From Segetibacter sp. (GTDB taxonomy: Bacteria > Bacteroidota > Bacteroidia > Chitinophagales > Chitinophagaceae): a stretch of 8,496 nucleotides of DNA. The notes below the pieces were generated by a model. It was given only the letters and a program-made list of their open reading frames with translations, searched no databases and was not told where the DNA came from. Of this stretch, positions 1 through 7,225 are shown in pieces. The stretch covers positions 1 to 8,496 of the forward strand of contig JASLBT010000281.1 in assembly GCA_030146445.1 (NCBI GenBank), given 5' to 3'. Made by a program: the position numbers and the translations under genes. Each line of letters opens with the position of its first letter. The first letter of the stretch is position 1.

Positions 1-132
1 GCTAATTACTGGCAATGCCGAAAGTTGCACGGCAGCAATTCTTTTGCACTTCGGATGAGGTCAAAGTAAAGTTAGGCTGCAGCCTTGTTCTTAATTCAAC
101 AGAATATTTACATATTTGGTCCAAAAACATTT

Positions 133-852
133 ATGCGAACGCTAAATACTTTGCTTGTATTACTATTGATGGTTTCCGTCGTCTCCTGTATAAACAACCA
201 CCGGCGGGTTCATGGAAATGGAAAGCCTGGAACCCAAAACAGGAACGTGGCCCGGGTTACCGGTATCAGTTTGATGTCGGGAATTGATGTAGAGGTAACC
301 TCCGGTGAACCCAGCGTGAAATTGGAAGGAGATGAAAACATACTACCTTATGTTGAAACGCGCGTAAACAACGGGAGTCTCGAGATTAGGTATCGAAAGA
401 ATTATCGTATTGAGACGGACAACCCGGTTAAAGTTTATGTGAGTACTCCGGATCTTAAGTCAGTAAAAATTTCCGGCGGCGGGAATGTTACTGCCGACGA
501 TAAGTTGTCGTCTAATCAACCGATGACTTTTTCCATTTCAGGAAGCGGCGACATATTCATGAATGTAAACACGCCAAAAGTTCGCGGCAATATTTCCGGC
601 AGCGGTAACCTGAACCTTACCGGTGAAACAAAGGATGTTGATGTCGACATCAGTGGCAGCGGCAATTACCGCGGCAAAAGCCTGAAAGCTGAGAATGCCG
701 ACATTAGCATAACAGGAAGTGGCGATGCTGAGGCTTTTGCTGATGTATCCCTGAAAGCTAAGGTAGTGGGCAGTGGAACCATCCGGTATGCAGGCAATGC
801 CGAAGTAAAACAGAACATTACCGGAAGTGGTTTAGTACAAAGAGTAAACTAG
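133..852 (+). CDS. Putative lipoprotein with head GIN domain (DUF2807)
   Basis: 239 residues. The ATG at 133 is chosen over an upstream in-frame TTG at 85 because it places a signal peptide at the N-terminus: a hydrophobic LLVLLLMVSV stretch ending in a lipobox-like VVSC, with Cys19 as the likely lipidated residue. After a short polar linker, residues about 40-130 match the start of the head GIN/DUF2807 fold (RVTGISLMSGIDVEV, then VKVYVSTPDLKSVKISGGGN). From residue 113 onward, I-[ST]-G-S-G-type motifs recur at 113, 135, 154, 173, 193, 212 and 229, as expected of a right-handed beta-helix-like repeat domain. Proteins of this family are common and cell-envelope located in Bacteroidota; their molecular role is not established, and I do not assign one. 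A near match to the phylum -7 box (CATATTTG, 111-118) lies 14 bases before the ATG. The gene stands alone, convergent with the peptidase gene. Confidence 0.85.
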   Translation: MRTLNTLLVLLLMVSVVSCINNHRRVHGNGKPGTQNRNVARVTGISLMSGIDVEVTSGEPSVKLEGDENILPYVETRVNNGSLEIRYRKNYRIETDNPVKVYVSTPDLKSVKISGGGNVTADDKLSSNQPMTFSISGSGDIFMNVNTPKVRGNISGSGNLNLTGETKDVDVDISGSGNYRGKSLKAENADISITGSGDAEAFADVSLKAKVVGSGTIRYAGNAEVKQNITGSGLVQRVN

Positions 853-998
853 GTTTTTGACCAGGTTTGGTGTTAATACGGTCTTAAGTATTCAAGCATA
901 ATGACTCTTAGGCTGAAACGACCTTATAAGCAAATAAACTCAATTGTTTCACATGCAGTCTCAGAATGAGCACTAAAGCCGAAAAGAGTACAGGCACT
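853..998. other. Convergent intergenic gap, no gene seen
   Basis: A 146-base gap between the converging ends of the GIN-domain gene and the M14 peptidase gene. It contains no plausible ORF. The only pairing I see is a weak AATAC/GTATT hairpin near 876-893, without a following T run, so no terminator is called for either gene. Confidence 0.5.
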
Positions 999-2732
999 TT
1001 ATTTAGATGACAGCCTGAATACCGGATATCTCATATGTTCGGGTTCGTAATAAGGAGAGTTACGGTAAACGAAATTGAGCTGGGCACTCGCCGAAGCTGC
1101 GAATGTTGGATCTGCTTTTCTTTTCTCTTCCAGCCGTTTTTTGAGTGCCGGCTGTGTGGCCAGGTAGCTGGCAGCAAGGTCTTCCCACCGGTAGTCGCTG
1201 TAACCTTCTTTCTGCTGGAGTATGGCATCAAAAAAGTTCCAGGCAAAAAAGCTGTCATCACCTGTTGGTTCCAGCATCTCAACAATATATCGGTTTGCTC
1301 TTTGGTTACAATAAATGAGGTAGTCGCCTTTAAGAAATCGCAGTTTCTCCGTTCTGGTGCTTACCACAACTTCTGAATTCCTGTGGTGTTTTTCGTAGGG
1401 CCTGGGCATGCTCTTATAGCTTTCAACATGGTAGCTTTCAACCTCGATCATGGTATCCTTTCTAAGCTCCTGCATCTTTACGCCATTCCTTTTAAGATTC
1501 TCAAGTACCTCTCCCCATCCATGTGGGACAACGTAACCCTTCGGCGCATTGACACTTTTTTCAGGGACAAACGTGTTAAAATATTTTACTTCTTTTTCGA
1601 ATGGTTTGCTATGGTCGTAATACAAACGTGATAAGCCCGTTACATCGCTGGTCTTATTCAGCGCTTCATAACCCTTGAAACGAATGGTTTCAAAGCGGGT
1701 GCTATCGGGTTTCCAGGCTAAAGGAAAACTCTTTTTTGAGGTAACGGCACTTATAGCTGCTTTCCTTGCGGCTTTCAGCTTTCCTGCGTTTTTCGAAGCC
1801 TCTTCAATAATGGTTTGCATTAATGCATAAGTAGAGGTAACCCTGTCTTTAAAAGGCTTGAGCATATGCGTTTCAGGCATGAAGGCAATAGTTTGAAACA
1901 GGGCAGCATAGCCACTGCTATACCGCGGTGGATCGTAAAAAGCAGTCATCCCTTTGTCTGGTGACGCATCTTCGAAGTTGACATATGGAGTCATGCTCCA
2001 ATGTTTTTGCTCCATACTTTGAAATAATGCCGGTTCAAACTCGTTATGTAAGAAATTACCTAGCTGATCGCCGAGCTTATTGTGTTGGGTGGTCAGCAAA
2101 GTCATGGTATATTGGTAGTCAGCGCCATCACTTACATGATTGTCGATGAGTATGTCTGGATCAAGATAGTGGAAGATCCTTGCGAAGGCACGTGCGTTTT
2201 TCGAGTCTGACTTTGTGAAATCCCGGTTGAGGTCGAGGTTCTGTGCGTTCCCACGGAAGCCAAAACTTTTCGGTCCGTTTTGGTTTGCCCGGGAATATTG
2301 GTTCCGGTTTAGTGCACCCCCAATATTGTAGATTGGTATAATGGCAAGTACAATGTTTCCGGGTAGTGCAATTTTACCTGTTACCAAGTCGCGGAGTAAC
2401 ATCATGCTTGCATCGATACCGTCAGGCTCACCGGGATGTATTCCATTGTTTATTAAGATTACAATTTTATCTTGCTTATCCAATTTTCTCCGATCCGAGC
2501 CTTTATCTGTGGAAAACATCACCAGGTGCAACGGGTACCCTGCATCGGTGGTGTCGAATTTTCGTATCTGAATATTCTTGAAGCTGGCAGCCAGCTGCTC
2601 ATAATAATTGATGGTTTCAAAGTAGGTAGCACTTTCTTTTCCACCGGATTTTTCGTACGTGGTAATATAGTTTTGCGCCGCGGTTGAAAGAGACCAAAAC
2701 AAAAGAAAACTCAGATAGAGATTTTTTTTCAT
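999..2732 (-). CDS. Exported M14-family zinc carboxypeptidase-like protein
   Basis: 577 residues. An N-terminal signal peptide is visible (MKKN, hydrophobic LYLSFLLFWSL, likely cleavage after AAQ near residue 20), so the protein is exported. The M14 metallopeptidase domain covers about residues 35-310. The zinc ligands are His99 and Glu102 in the HPGE motif and His199 in IDNHVSDGADYQYT. Asn169-Arg170 lie in NLDLNRDF, the position of the substrate-carboxylate-binding residues in the family. Glu287 in MPETHMLKPF is the expected catalytic general base. All key residues are present, so it is probably an active peptidase; the substrate (dietary or cell-wall peptide) cannot be told from sequence. 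A C-terminal extension of about 260 residues, ending in a Tyr/Phe-rich segment (SPYYEPEHMRYPVFR), follows the catalytic domain and is probably a beta-rich accessory region. It is transcribed away from the response regulator with only 28 bases between the start codons. Confidence 0.9.
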   Translation of the reverse strand: MKKNLYLSFLLFWSLSTAAQNYITTYEKSGGKESATYFETINYYEQLAASFKNIQIRKFDTTDAGYPLHLVMFSTDKGSDRRKLDKQDKIVILINNGIHPGEPDGIDASMMLLRDLVTGKIALPGNIVLAIIPIYNIGGALNRNQYSRANQNGPKSFGFRGNAQNLDLNRDFTKSDSKNARAFARIFHYLDPDILIDNHVSDGADYQYTMTLLTTQHNKLGDQLGNFLHNEFEPALFQSMEQKHWSMTPYVNFEDASPDKGMTAFYDPPRYSSGYAALFQTIAFMPETHMLKPFKDRVTSTYALMQTIIEEASKNAGKLKAARKAAISAVTSKKSFPLAWKPDSTRFETIRFKGYEALNKTSDVTGLSRLYYDHSKPFEKEVKYFNTFVPEKSVNAPKGYVVPHGWGEVLENLKRNGVKMQELRKDTMIEVESYHVESYKSMPRPYEKHHRNSEVVVSTRTEKLRFLKGDYLIYCNQRANRYIVEMLEPTGDDSFFAWNFFDAILQQKEGYSDYRWEDLAASYLATQPALKKRLEEKRKADPTFAASASAQLNFVYRNSPYYEPEHMRYPVFRLSSK

Positions 2733-2760
2733 TAATTTGATTAAAATTTGCTTAAAAGTA

Positions 2761-3468
2761 ATGGAAAATAAGCACAGAATTCTAATGGCAGAGGATGAAC
2801 CCCGCCTGGGTCAAATCGTCCAGGAGGAGCTAACCCGTCAGGGATACCAGGTAGATGTGGCATTTGATGGCCAGATTGCTGAGAAATTGTTTTTCCAGCA
2901 CAACTACACCATTGTTTTGCTGGATGTAAATCTACCGTACAAAAACGGACTTGCTTTATGCAAAGAGTTTCGCGAGGCAAAAAGGAACATCCCGATAATC
3001 ATGCTTACTTCCATGGGCGAAATCAACGACAAATTGGATGCATTCAATTTGGGTGCTGACGACTACCTCGTGAAACCGTTTCATATTAACGAATTACTTG
3101 CACGAATAAAGGTTTTCCTTAAAAGATCTGATGGCTCCCCTGACCCCGGCGAGAAACTCGTGATAGCTGATCTCGAAATAGACTTACAGGATAAGAGTGT
3201 AAAACGTGCCGGTAAGGAAGTAAATCTTACGGCAAAAGAGTTTGCGCTGCTGGTGCTTCTGGCAAAATCGAAGGGAAAAGTGATTGCCAAACAGGAGATA
3301 ATGGAGAAAGTGTGGAACCTTAGTTTTGACACCGGTACAAATACGATCGAGGTTTACATTAGTTTTCTGAGAAACAAGCTCGACAAAGCACATGAAGTAA
3401 AGCTTATTCACACAAAGCCGGGTTTCGGTTATTTTTTGAAGGAGGTGGATAAGCAGGAACAGGTATAG
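2761..3468 (+). CDS. OmpR/PhoB-type response regulator
   Basis: 235 residues from the ATG at 2761. An upstream in-frame TTG at 2737 would add eight residues and leave only four bases to the divergent gene, so it is unlikely. The receiver domain spans residues about 5-120, with acidic pocket Glu11-Asp12, phospho-acceptor Asp55 in LLDVNLP, Thr83 in MLTS, Tyr102 and Lys105 in DYLVKPF. The C-terminal winged-helix DNA-binding domain (about 135-230) shows LTAKEFALLVLLAKSKGKVI, a recognition-helix region TNTIEVYISFLRNKL, and the wing motif IHTKPGFGYFL. It is therefore expected to be phosphorylated by a sensor kinase and to bind DNA as a dimer. No kinase gene lies next to it: upstream is the divergent M14 peptidase, downstream the antisense rpsT. 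The signal and targets are unknown. The adjacent peptidase gene could be a target, but this rests on position alone. Confidence 0.93.
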   Translation: MENKHRILMAEDEPRLGQIVQEELTRQGYQVDVAFDGQIAEKLFFQHNYTIVLLDVNLPYKNGLALCKEFREAKRNIPIIMLTSMGEINDKLDAFNLGADDYLVKPFHINELLARIKVFLKRSDGSPDPGEKLVIADLEIDLQDKSVKRAGKEVNLTAKEFALLVLLAKSKGKVIAKQEIMEKVWNLSFDTGTNTIEVYISFLRNKLDKAHEVKLIHTKPGFGYFLKEVDKQEQV

Positions 3469-3614
3469 GCAGCAAGCTGCGCGCTATACATATTAATTCT
3501 ATTCACTCCAACAGTTGGAGTCGTTTGACTACCTGCAGTGCCGAAACATTGAATAGACCATCAGCTGCCTAACTCTAAGTGCTACCGTGTACTGCTGTTA
3601 AGATCAGCAGAAAC
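3469..3614. other. Intergenic region with short inverted repeats
   Basis: This stretch between the response-regulator stop and the rpsT terminator holds no ORF. It contains three inverted repeats: GCAGC-AA-GCTGC at 3469-3480 directly after the stop codon, a 17-base palindrome at 3505-3521 (listed separately), and CTGCTG-(7)-CAGCAG at 3592-3610. None is followed by a T run on the plus strand, so they are not obvious terminators. Confidence 0.5.
3505..3521. repeat. 17-base palindrome (REP-like candidate)
   Basis: ACTCCAACAGTTGGAGT has two perfect 8-base arms around a central A. A related, less perfect inverted repeat with the same CTCC...GGAG ends and a shared GTTGG core (in reverse) lies at 3988-4003, on the other side of rpsT. 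It could be an operator-like site or a dispersed repetitive extragenic palindrome. One window cannot decide between these. Confidence 0.45.
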
Positions 3615-3640
3615 AAAAAAACCTGCAAACTGCAGGTTTT
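3615..3640 (-). terminator. Rho-independent terminator of rpsT
   Basis: On the minus strand a perfect stem AACCTGCA/TGCAGGTT (extendable to 10 pairs with A-T pairs) closes a 3-base loop and is followed by seven Ts. It begins about 20 bases after the rpsT stop codon, the classic arrangement. On the plus strand the same stem is followed by four Ts, so it may also end the response-regulator transcript about 150 bases after its stop. Confidence 0.88.
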
Positions 3641-3660
3641 AAGACATTATAAGCCCGTAA

Positions 3661-3915
3661 TTATGCCAACTTAGCAACCCGCTTAGCTAGTTTGCTCTTC
3701 AGGTTAGCAGCTTTATTCTTGTGTATAATTCCGCGTCTCGCTAACTTGTCGATCATAGAAGCAACGTCAGGTAGTCTCTCTGCGAATCCACTTTTCTCTG
3801 TCACTTCTTTCAAATCACGTATGGCGTTACGGGTTGTTTTTCCGTAATAACGATTACGTTCTCTGCGTTTTGCTGCCTGGCGTACATCTTTCTTGGTAGC
3901 TTTATGGTTTGCCAT
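3661..3915 (-). CDS. rpsT: 30S ribosomal protein S20
   Basis: 84 residues, the usual length for bacterial S20, which binds 16S rRNA in the body of the small subunit and helps early assembly. The sequence shows the family's features: the N-terminus MANHKATKKDVRQ, a very basic first helix (AAKRRERNRYYGKTTRN), and the conserved C-terminal region GIIHKNKAANLKSKLAKRV. Lys and Arg are abundant and there is no cysteine. It is a single-gene unit: an antisense neighbour on one side, divergent sucA on the other, its own terminator 20 bases downstream and a -7 box just upstream. No strong Shine-Dalgarno is seen in the A/T-rich leader, which is normal in Bacteroidota. Confidence 0.97.
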   Translation of the reverse strand: MANHKATKKDVRQAAKRRERNRYYGKTTRNAIRDLKEVTEKSGFAERLPDVASMIDKLARRGIIHKNKAANLKSKLAKRVAKLA

Positions 3916-3934
3916 AATTTTATTTTAAGGACGG

Positions 3935-3942
3935 CAAAGGTA
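3935..3942 (-). promoter_or_regulatory. -7 promoter box for rpsT
   Basis: On the minus strand this reads TACCTTTG, an exact match to the Bacteroidota -7 consensus TAnnTTTG, ending 19 bases before the rpsT ATG. I see no clear TTTG at the expected -33 spacing, so the call rests on the -7 box and its position. It implies a leader of only about a dozen bases. Confidence 0.6.
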
Positions 3943-3987
3943 AGTGAAAACAAAATAAGTAGCGTAATTGGTATAGAATTTTTTTAG

Positions 3988-4003
3988 CTCCACCAACGGA
4001 GTT
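3988..4003. repeat. Imperfect inverted repeat upstream of rpsT
   Basis: The stretch CTCCACCAACGGAG has complementary CTCC and GGAG ends around a 6-base loop. As RNA it could extend by a G-U and an A-U pair. A T run precedes it on the plus strand rather than following it, so it is not a plus-strand terminator, and on the minus strand it is followed by As. It resembles the palindrome at 3505-3521. Confidence 0.35.
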
Positions 4004-4112
4004 GTGAATCGCCGTGCATCTCTAGACTTAGCACCGTAACAAGGATACCTAATTGCCTTTAAAAGAAGCATTATTGGCTCTAAATCAGGGTATAAAAAGA
4101 GCAAATTCCGGT

Positions 4113-4120
4113 TATTTTTG
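4113..4120 (+). promoter_or_regulatory. Candidate -7 promoter box for sucA
   Basis: TATTTTTG matches TAnnTTTG exactly and lies 80 bases before the sucA ATG at 4201. No clear -33 TTTG is present about 20 bases upstream. Transcription from here would start near 4126 and give a leader of about 75 bases. The rest of the 285-base rpsT-sucA gap shows no gene. Confidence 0.45.
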
Positions 4121-4200
4121 ATCTATGTTTCTTGACTCAAAAGCCGATATTTGCATTCCATTTAGCTTTTTCAGCTTCAAATAAGGTCAAAATCGCCATT

Positions 4201-6951
4201 ATGAAGGATTTTTCATACATCACCAATTCCCATCCCGCCTATATCGAAAGCCTGTACAACGATTTTGTTGCGAACCCGGAGAGTGTTGACCAGGACATGC
4301 GCAAGTTTTTTGAAGGTTTTGATTTTGCGGTAAGTTCAGTGTCAACGAACGGAACCAAAGCTGCCGCTTCCAACGGGGCTGCATCCGCAGAAATAGACGC
4401 ATCGCAGTTAGCAAAAGAGTTCAGTGTTTTTCAACTGATCATGGCGTACCGAAGAAAAGGTCATCTGGTAGCGAAAACAAACCCAATTCGCGAACGGAAA
4501 GATCGCAGGGCAGGGTTGGACCTGAAGGTTTTTGGATTAGACGAACAGGACCTGGCGAAAACATTTCAAGCCGGAAAATTTATTGGTTCCCCAAATGCCT
4601 TACTGAAAGATATCGTTAACCACCTGCAGAAGTGTTATACTGCCTCTGTAGGCGTTGAGTATTCAGCTATTAACGACCAAACTAAAATTGACTGGTTGGA
4701 GCGGGAAGTTGAACAAACTTTCCATGCGCCAATAAGCATAGAAAAGAAAAAGCGGGTACTCGAGAAGCTGAACCAGGGGGTAATGTTTGAGAAGTTTTTG
4801 CATACGAAGTACGTCGGGCAAAAACGGTTCTCACTGGAGGGCGGGGAAACTACAATACCTGCTCTTGACGCAATCATCAATATTGCCGCTGAATACGGGG
4901 TACAGGAGGCCGTAATCGGTATGGCGCACAGGGGCCGCCTTAATGTTTTGGCGAACATCCTTGGCAAAACCTACAAGCAGATATTTAGTGAGTTTGAAGG
5001 AACATCTACCCCCGATACAACGATGGGTAGTGGCGACGTAAAGTATCACCTTGGTTTTAGGGCTGAACACACGACGGTAGAAGGAAAGAAAGTGAACCTG
5101 CAGCTGGCGCCAAACCCGTCGCACCTTGAAGCGGTAAACCCAGTGGTCGTAGGATTTTCCCGGAGTAAGGCCGACGTTATATATGAAAGTGATTACGATA
5201 AGATACTACCTATACTTATCCATGGTGATGCATCGGTTGCAGGCCAGGGGATTGTATACGAAGTTTTGCAGATGAGCGGCCTTCGCGGCTACTATACCGG
5301 TGGCACGGTTCACTTTGTAATCAACAATCAAATCGGGTTCACCACCGATTTTGATGACGCGAGAACGGCCGACTACAGTACCTCAGTTGCCTCAATGGTA
5401 CAGGCGCCCGTATTTCATGTAAATGGAGATGACCCCGAAGCCGTTGTTAAGTGCTCAGAAATAGCAACAAGGTACCGGCAGGAATTCAATAGTGACGTGT
5501 TTATCGATATGGTTTGCTATCGCCGGCACGGGCATAACGAAGGAGACGATCCAAAGTATACCCAGCCGAAATTGTATGCATTAATCGATAAGCACGCTAA
5601 CCCGCGTGAGGTTTACAGCCAGCAATTGATCGCACACGGATCTATCGACGCTGAATTGGCCAAGGAAATGGAAAAGAAGTTTTGGGCCGAGTTGCAGGAA
5701 CGCCTCGATGAGGTTAAGCAAAACCCTCTTCCTTATACTTATCAGAAGCCGGAACAATGGTGGCGTGATCTCCGAAAAGCCAACGAAGCTGATTTCGAGA
5801 GCTCCCCAACGACTGCTATCAACGCCGAACAGTTTCAAACCATTTTCGATAGCCTGATGAAATGGCCGGAGGGGTTTCAGCCACTGAGGAAAGTTGAAAA
5901 GCTACTACAGGACAAAATCAAACTTTTTGAGGCCGATAGGGCTGTTGATTGGGCAACAGCCGAGTTAATGGCATATGGCAGCCTTCTACTCGAAGGAAAC
6001 GACGTTCGTATGAGTGGCCAGGATGTAAGAAGAGGAACTTTCTCGCACCGCCATGCGGTACTCAGGGATGAGAATACGGATGAGAGTTACAGCCGTCTCA
6101 GCCGGATACCGGGCGCTGAAGGAAAGTTCAGGATATATAATTCGTTGTTGAGCGAATTTGCCGTTTTAGGTTTCGAATACGGTTACTCTATTGCCAATCC
6201 GCATAGTCTCGTGCTTTGGGAGGCTCAATTTGGCGACTTCTTCAATACGGCACAAACAATGATCGACCAGTTTATTACCAGTGGTGAAACCAAGTGGCGC
6301 CAAATGAGCGGGCTGGTGATGTTGCTGCCGCACGGATACGAAGGACAAGGGCCCGAGCATAGCAGTGCGCGCATCGAGCGTTTTCTTCAAATGTGTGCTG
6401 AACTGAATATAGTAGTTACGAATATCACTACAGCCGCAAATTTCTTTCACGCCCTACGGCGCCAGATCATTTGGCCATTCCGGAAGCCAATGGTAAACTT
6501 TAGCCCGAAAGCGAACCTGAGACACCCCGGCAGCTACAGCAAAGTAGAGGAGTTTACGTCCGGAGGTTTTAAAGAGGTTATAGACGATACATTTGCTGAT
6601 GCTGAAAACGTACAGAAGGTGTTGTTTTGCAGCGGTAAAGTTTATTTCGACCTTGCAGAACGTCAGCTTAAAGAAAACCGTAAGGAAGTCGCCATCATCC
6701 GACTTGAACAGTTGTATCCTTTACCAACAACTCAGCTGGAGGCATTGTATAACAAGTACAATAAAGCAACCTGGTTCTGGGTTCAGGAAGAACCGTTTAA
6801 CATGGGTGCTGCCGGCTTTTTACAGATGAACCTTAAAGGGATTAATTATGGCGTCATCAGCCGCCAGCCAAGCGCCGCTACGGCGACCGGGTACGCAAAA
6901 GTGCACGCACAGGAACAAGCGGAGATTGTTGAAACGGCCTTCACTATTTAG
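4201..6951 (+). CDS. sucA: 2-oxoglutarate dehydrogenase E1 component
   Basis: 916 residues, close to the usual family length (about 930). This is the thiamine-diphosphate-dependent E1 of the TCA-cycle 2-oxoglutarate dehydrogenase complex. It decarboxylates 2-oxoglutarate and succinylates the lipoyl group of E2. The start is the ATG giving MKDFSYITNSHPAYIESLY, the family N-terminal E2-docking segment; an upstream in-frame TTG (4132) adds a stretch unlike the family. Visible motifs are AYRRKGHL at 82-89, HRGRLN at 243-248, HGDASVAGQG at 341-350, GDDPEAV at 409-415, RRHGHNEGDDP at 441-451 (ThDP/Mg region), SGQDVRRGTFSHRH at 605-618 (pyrimidine domain) and HGYEGQGPEHSSAR at 711-724. The C-terminal domain is complete. 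sucB follows on the same strand after 274 bases, so the two products act in one complex even if transcribed partly separately. Confidence 0.97.
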   Translation: MKDFSYITNSHPAYIESLYNDFVANPESVDQDMRKFFEGFDFAVSSVSTNGTKAAASNGAASAEIDASQLAKEFSVFQLIMAYRRKGHLVAKTNPIRERKDRRAGLDLKVFGLDEQDLAKTFQAGKFIGSPNALLKDIVNHLQKCYTASVGVEYSAINDQTKIDWLEREVEQTFHAPISIEKKKRVLEKLNQGVMFEKFLHTKYVGQKRFSLEGGETTIPALDAIINIAAEYGVQEAVIGMAHRGRLNVLANILGKTYKQIFSEFEGTSTPDTTMGSGDVKYHLGFRAEHTTVEGKKVNLQLAPNPSHLEAVNPVVVGFSRSKADVIYESDYDKILPILIHGDASVAGQGIVYEVLQMSGLRGYYTGGTVHFVINNQIGFTTDFDDARTADYSTSVASMVQAPVFHVNGDDPEAVVKCSEIATRYRQEFNSDVFIDMVCYRRHGHNEGDDPKYTQPKLYALIDKHANPREVYSQQLIAHGSIDAELAKEMEKKFWAELQERLDEVKQNPLPYTYQKPEQWWRDLRKANEADFESSPTTAINAEQFQTIFDSLMKWPEGFQPLRKVEKLLQDKIKLFEADRAVDWATAELMAYGSLLLEGNDVRMSGQDVRRGTFSHRHAVLRDENTDESYSRLSRIPGAEGKFRIYNSLLSEFAVLGFEYGYSIANPHSLVLWEAQFGDFFNTAQTMIDQFITSGETKWRQMSGLVMLLPHGYEGQGPEHSSARIERFLQMCAELNIVVTNITTAANFFHALRRQIIWPFRKPMVNFSPKANLRHPGSYSKVEEFTSGGFKEVIDDTFADAENVQKVLFCSGKVYFDLAERQLKENRKEVAIIRLEQLYPLPTTQLEALYNKYNKATWFWVQEEPFNMGAAGFLQMNLKGINYGVISRQPSAATATGYAKVHAQEQAEIVETAFTI

Positions 6952-6978
6952 GCAGCGATTGCGAACTTACCCGCTGCC
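6951..6978 (+). other. GC-rich hairpin just after sucA
   Basis: GGCAGCG (overlapping the last base of the sucA stop) pairs perfectly with CGCTGCC, 7 base pairs around a 14-base loop. There is no clean T run after it, only scattered T stretches (ATTTACAGCTTTTG). It may be a weak terminator or an mRNA 3'-end stabiliser partly separating sucA from sucB expression. Confidence 0.4.
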
Positions 6979-7013
6979 CAACGATTTACAGCTTTTGACC
7001 CGAACTGGAAGCA

Positions 7014-7045
7014 ATTGAAACCGGCGAAAAGATCAGCTAAGTTTG
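7014..7045 (+). promoter_or_regulatory. Candidate internal promoter for sucB
   Basis: TAAGTTTG (7038-7045) matches the Bacteroidota -7 consensus TAnnTTTG, and ATTG (7014-7017) sits exactly 20 bases upstream, within the usual 19-21 spacing for the -33 element (TTTG or TTG). A second -7-like box, TAGTTTTG, lies at 7053-7060 but lacks a -33 partner. The predicted start near 7051 leaves a leader of about 175 bases before sucB. Confidence 0.5.
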
Positions 7046-7126
7046 CTTACTTTAGTTTTGAAGTCGAGCGGGTACAGAAGAATGGCAGCATTTAAAACAT
7101 CTCCTGTTCCGGCGCGGATTATAGCC

Positions 7127-7146
7127 TGGCTTTGTAACCAAAGCTG
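7127..7146 (+). other. Hairpin in the sucB leader
   Basis: GCTTTG-TAAC-CAAAGC forms a perfect 6-base-pair stem with a tetraloop (7129-7144), extendable by two G-U pairs. It lies in the 274-base gap about 80 bases before the sucB start and has no following T run. It matches no RNA family I recognise and may be fortuitous. Confidence 0.3.
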
Positions 7147-7225
7147 CAGTGTGCGACGCAACGGCTGACGATAGAAGTGCCACCGATGACCACCAAAGAA
7201 TAAACTAACGGAGAAATAAATATTT

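Noticed and set aside
75..84. The perfect 10-base palindrome GGCTGCAGCC upstream of the lipoprotein gene.
   Set aside because: As a hairpin it would leave only three base pairs around a 4-base loop, with no T run; such short palindromes are common by chance.
15..287. A 90-codon plus-strand frame starting at ATG 15.
   Set aside because: It overlaps the start of the GIN-domain lipoprotein in another frame and shows no recognisable domain.
11..804. The 12-base string GGCAATGCCGAA occurs at 11-22 and 793-804, in frame as GNAE at both places, hinting at an upstream paralogue of the lipoprotein gene.
   Set aside because: About two 12-base exact repeats are expected by chance in a window this size, and the protein context at 1-58 does not otherwise match the GIN-domain family.
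4132..4200. An N-terminal extension of sucA from a TTG at 4132.
   Set aside because: It adds 23 residues unlike known E1 N-termini; the ATG at 4201 gives the typical docking segment, and the candidate transcription start would lie almost on the TTG.
7082..7168. A 28-codon ORF (MAAFKTSPVPARI...) in the sucA-sucB gap.
   Set aside because: No ribosome-binding site or recognisable motif; this length is expected by chance in a 274-base gap.
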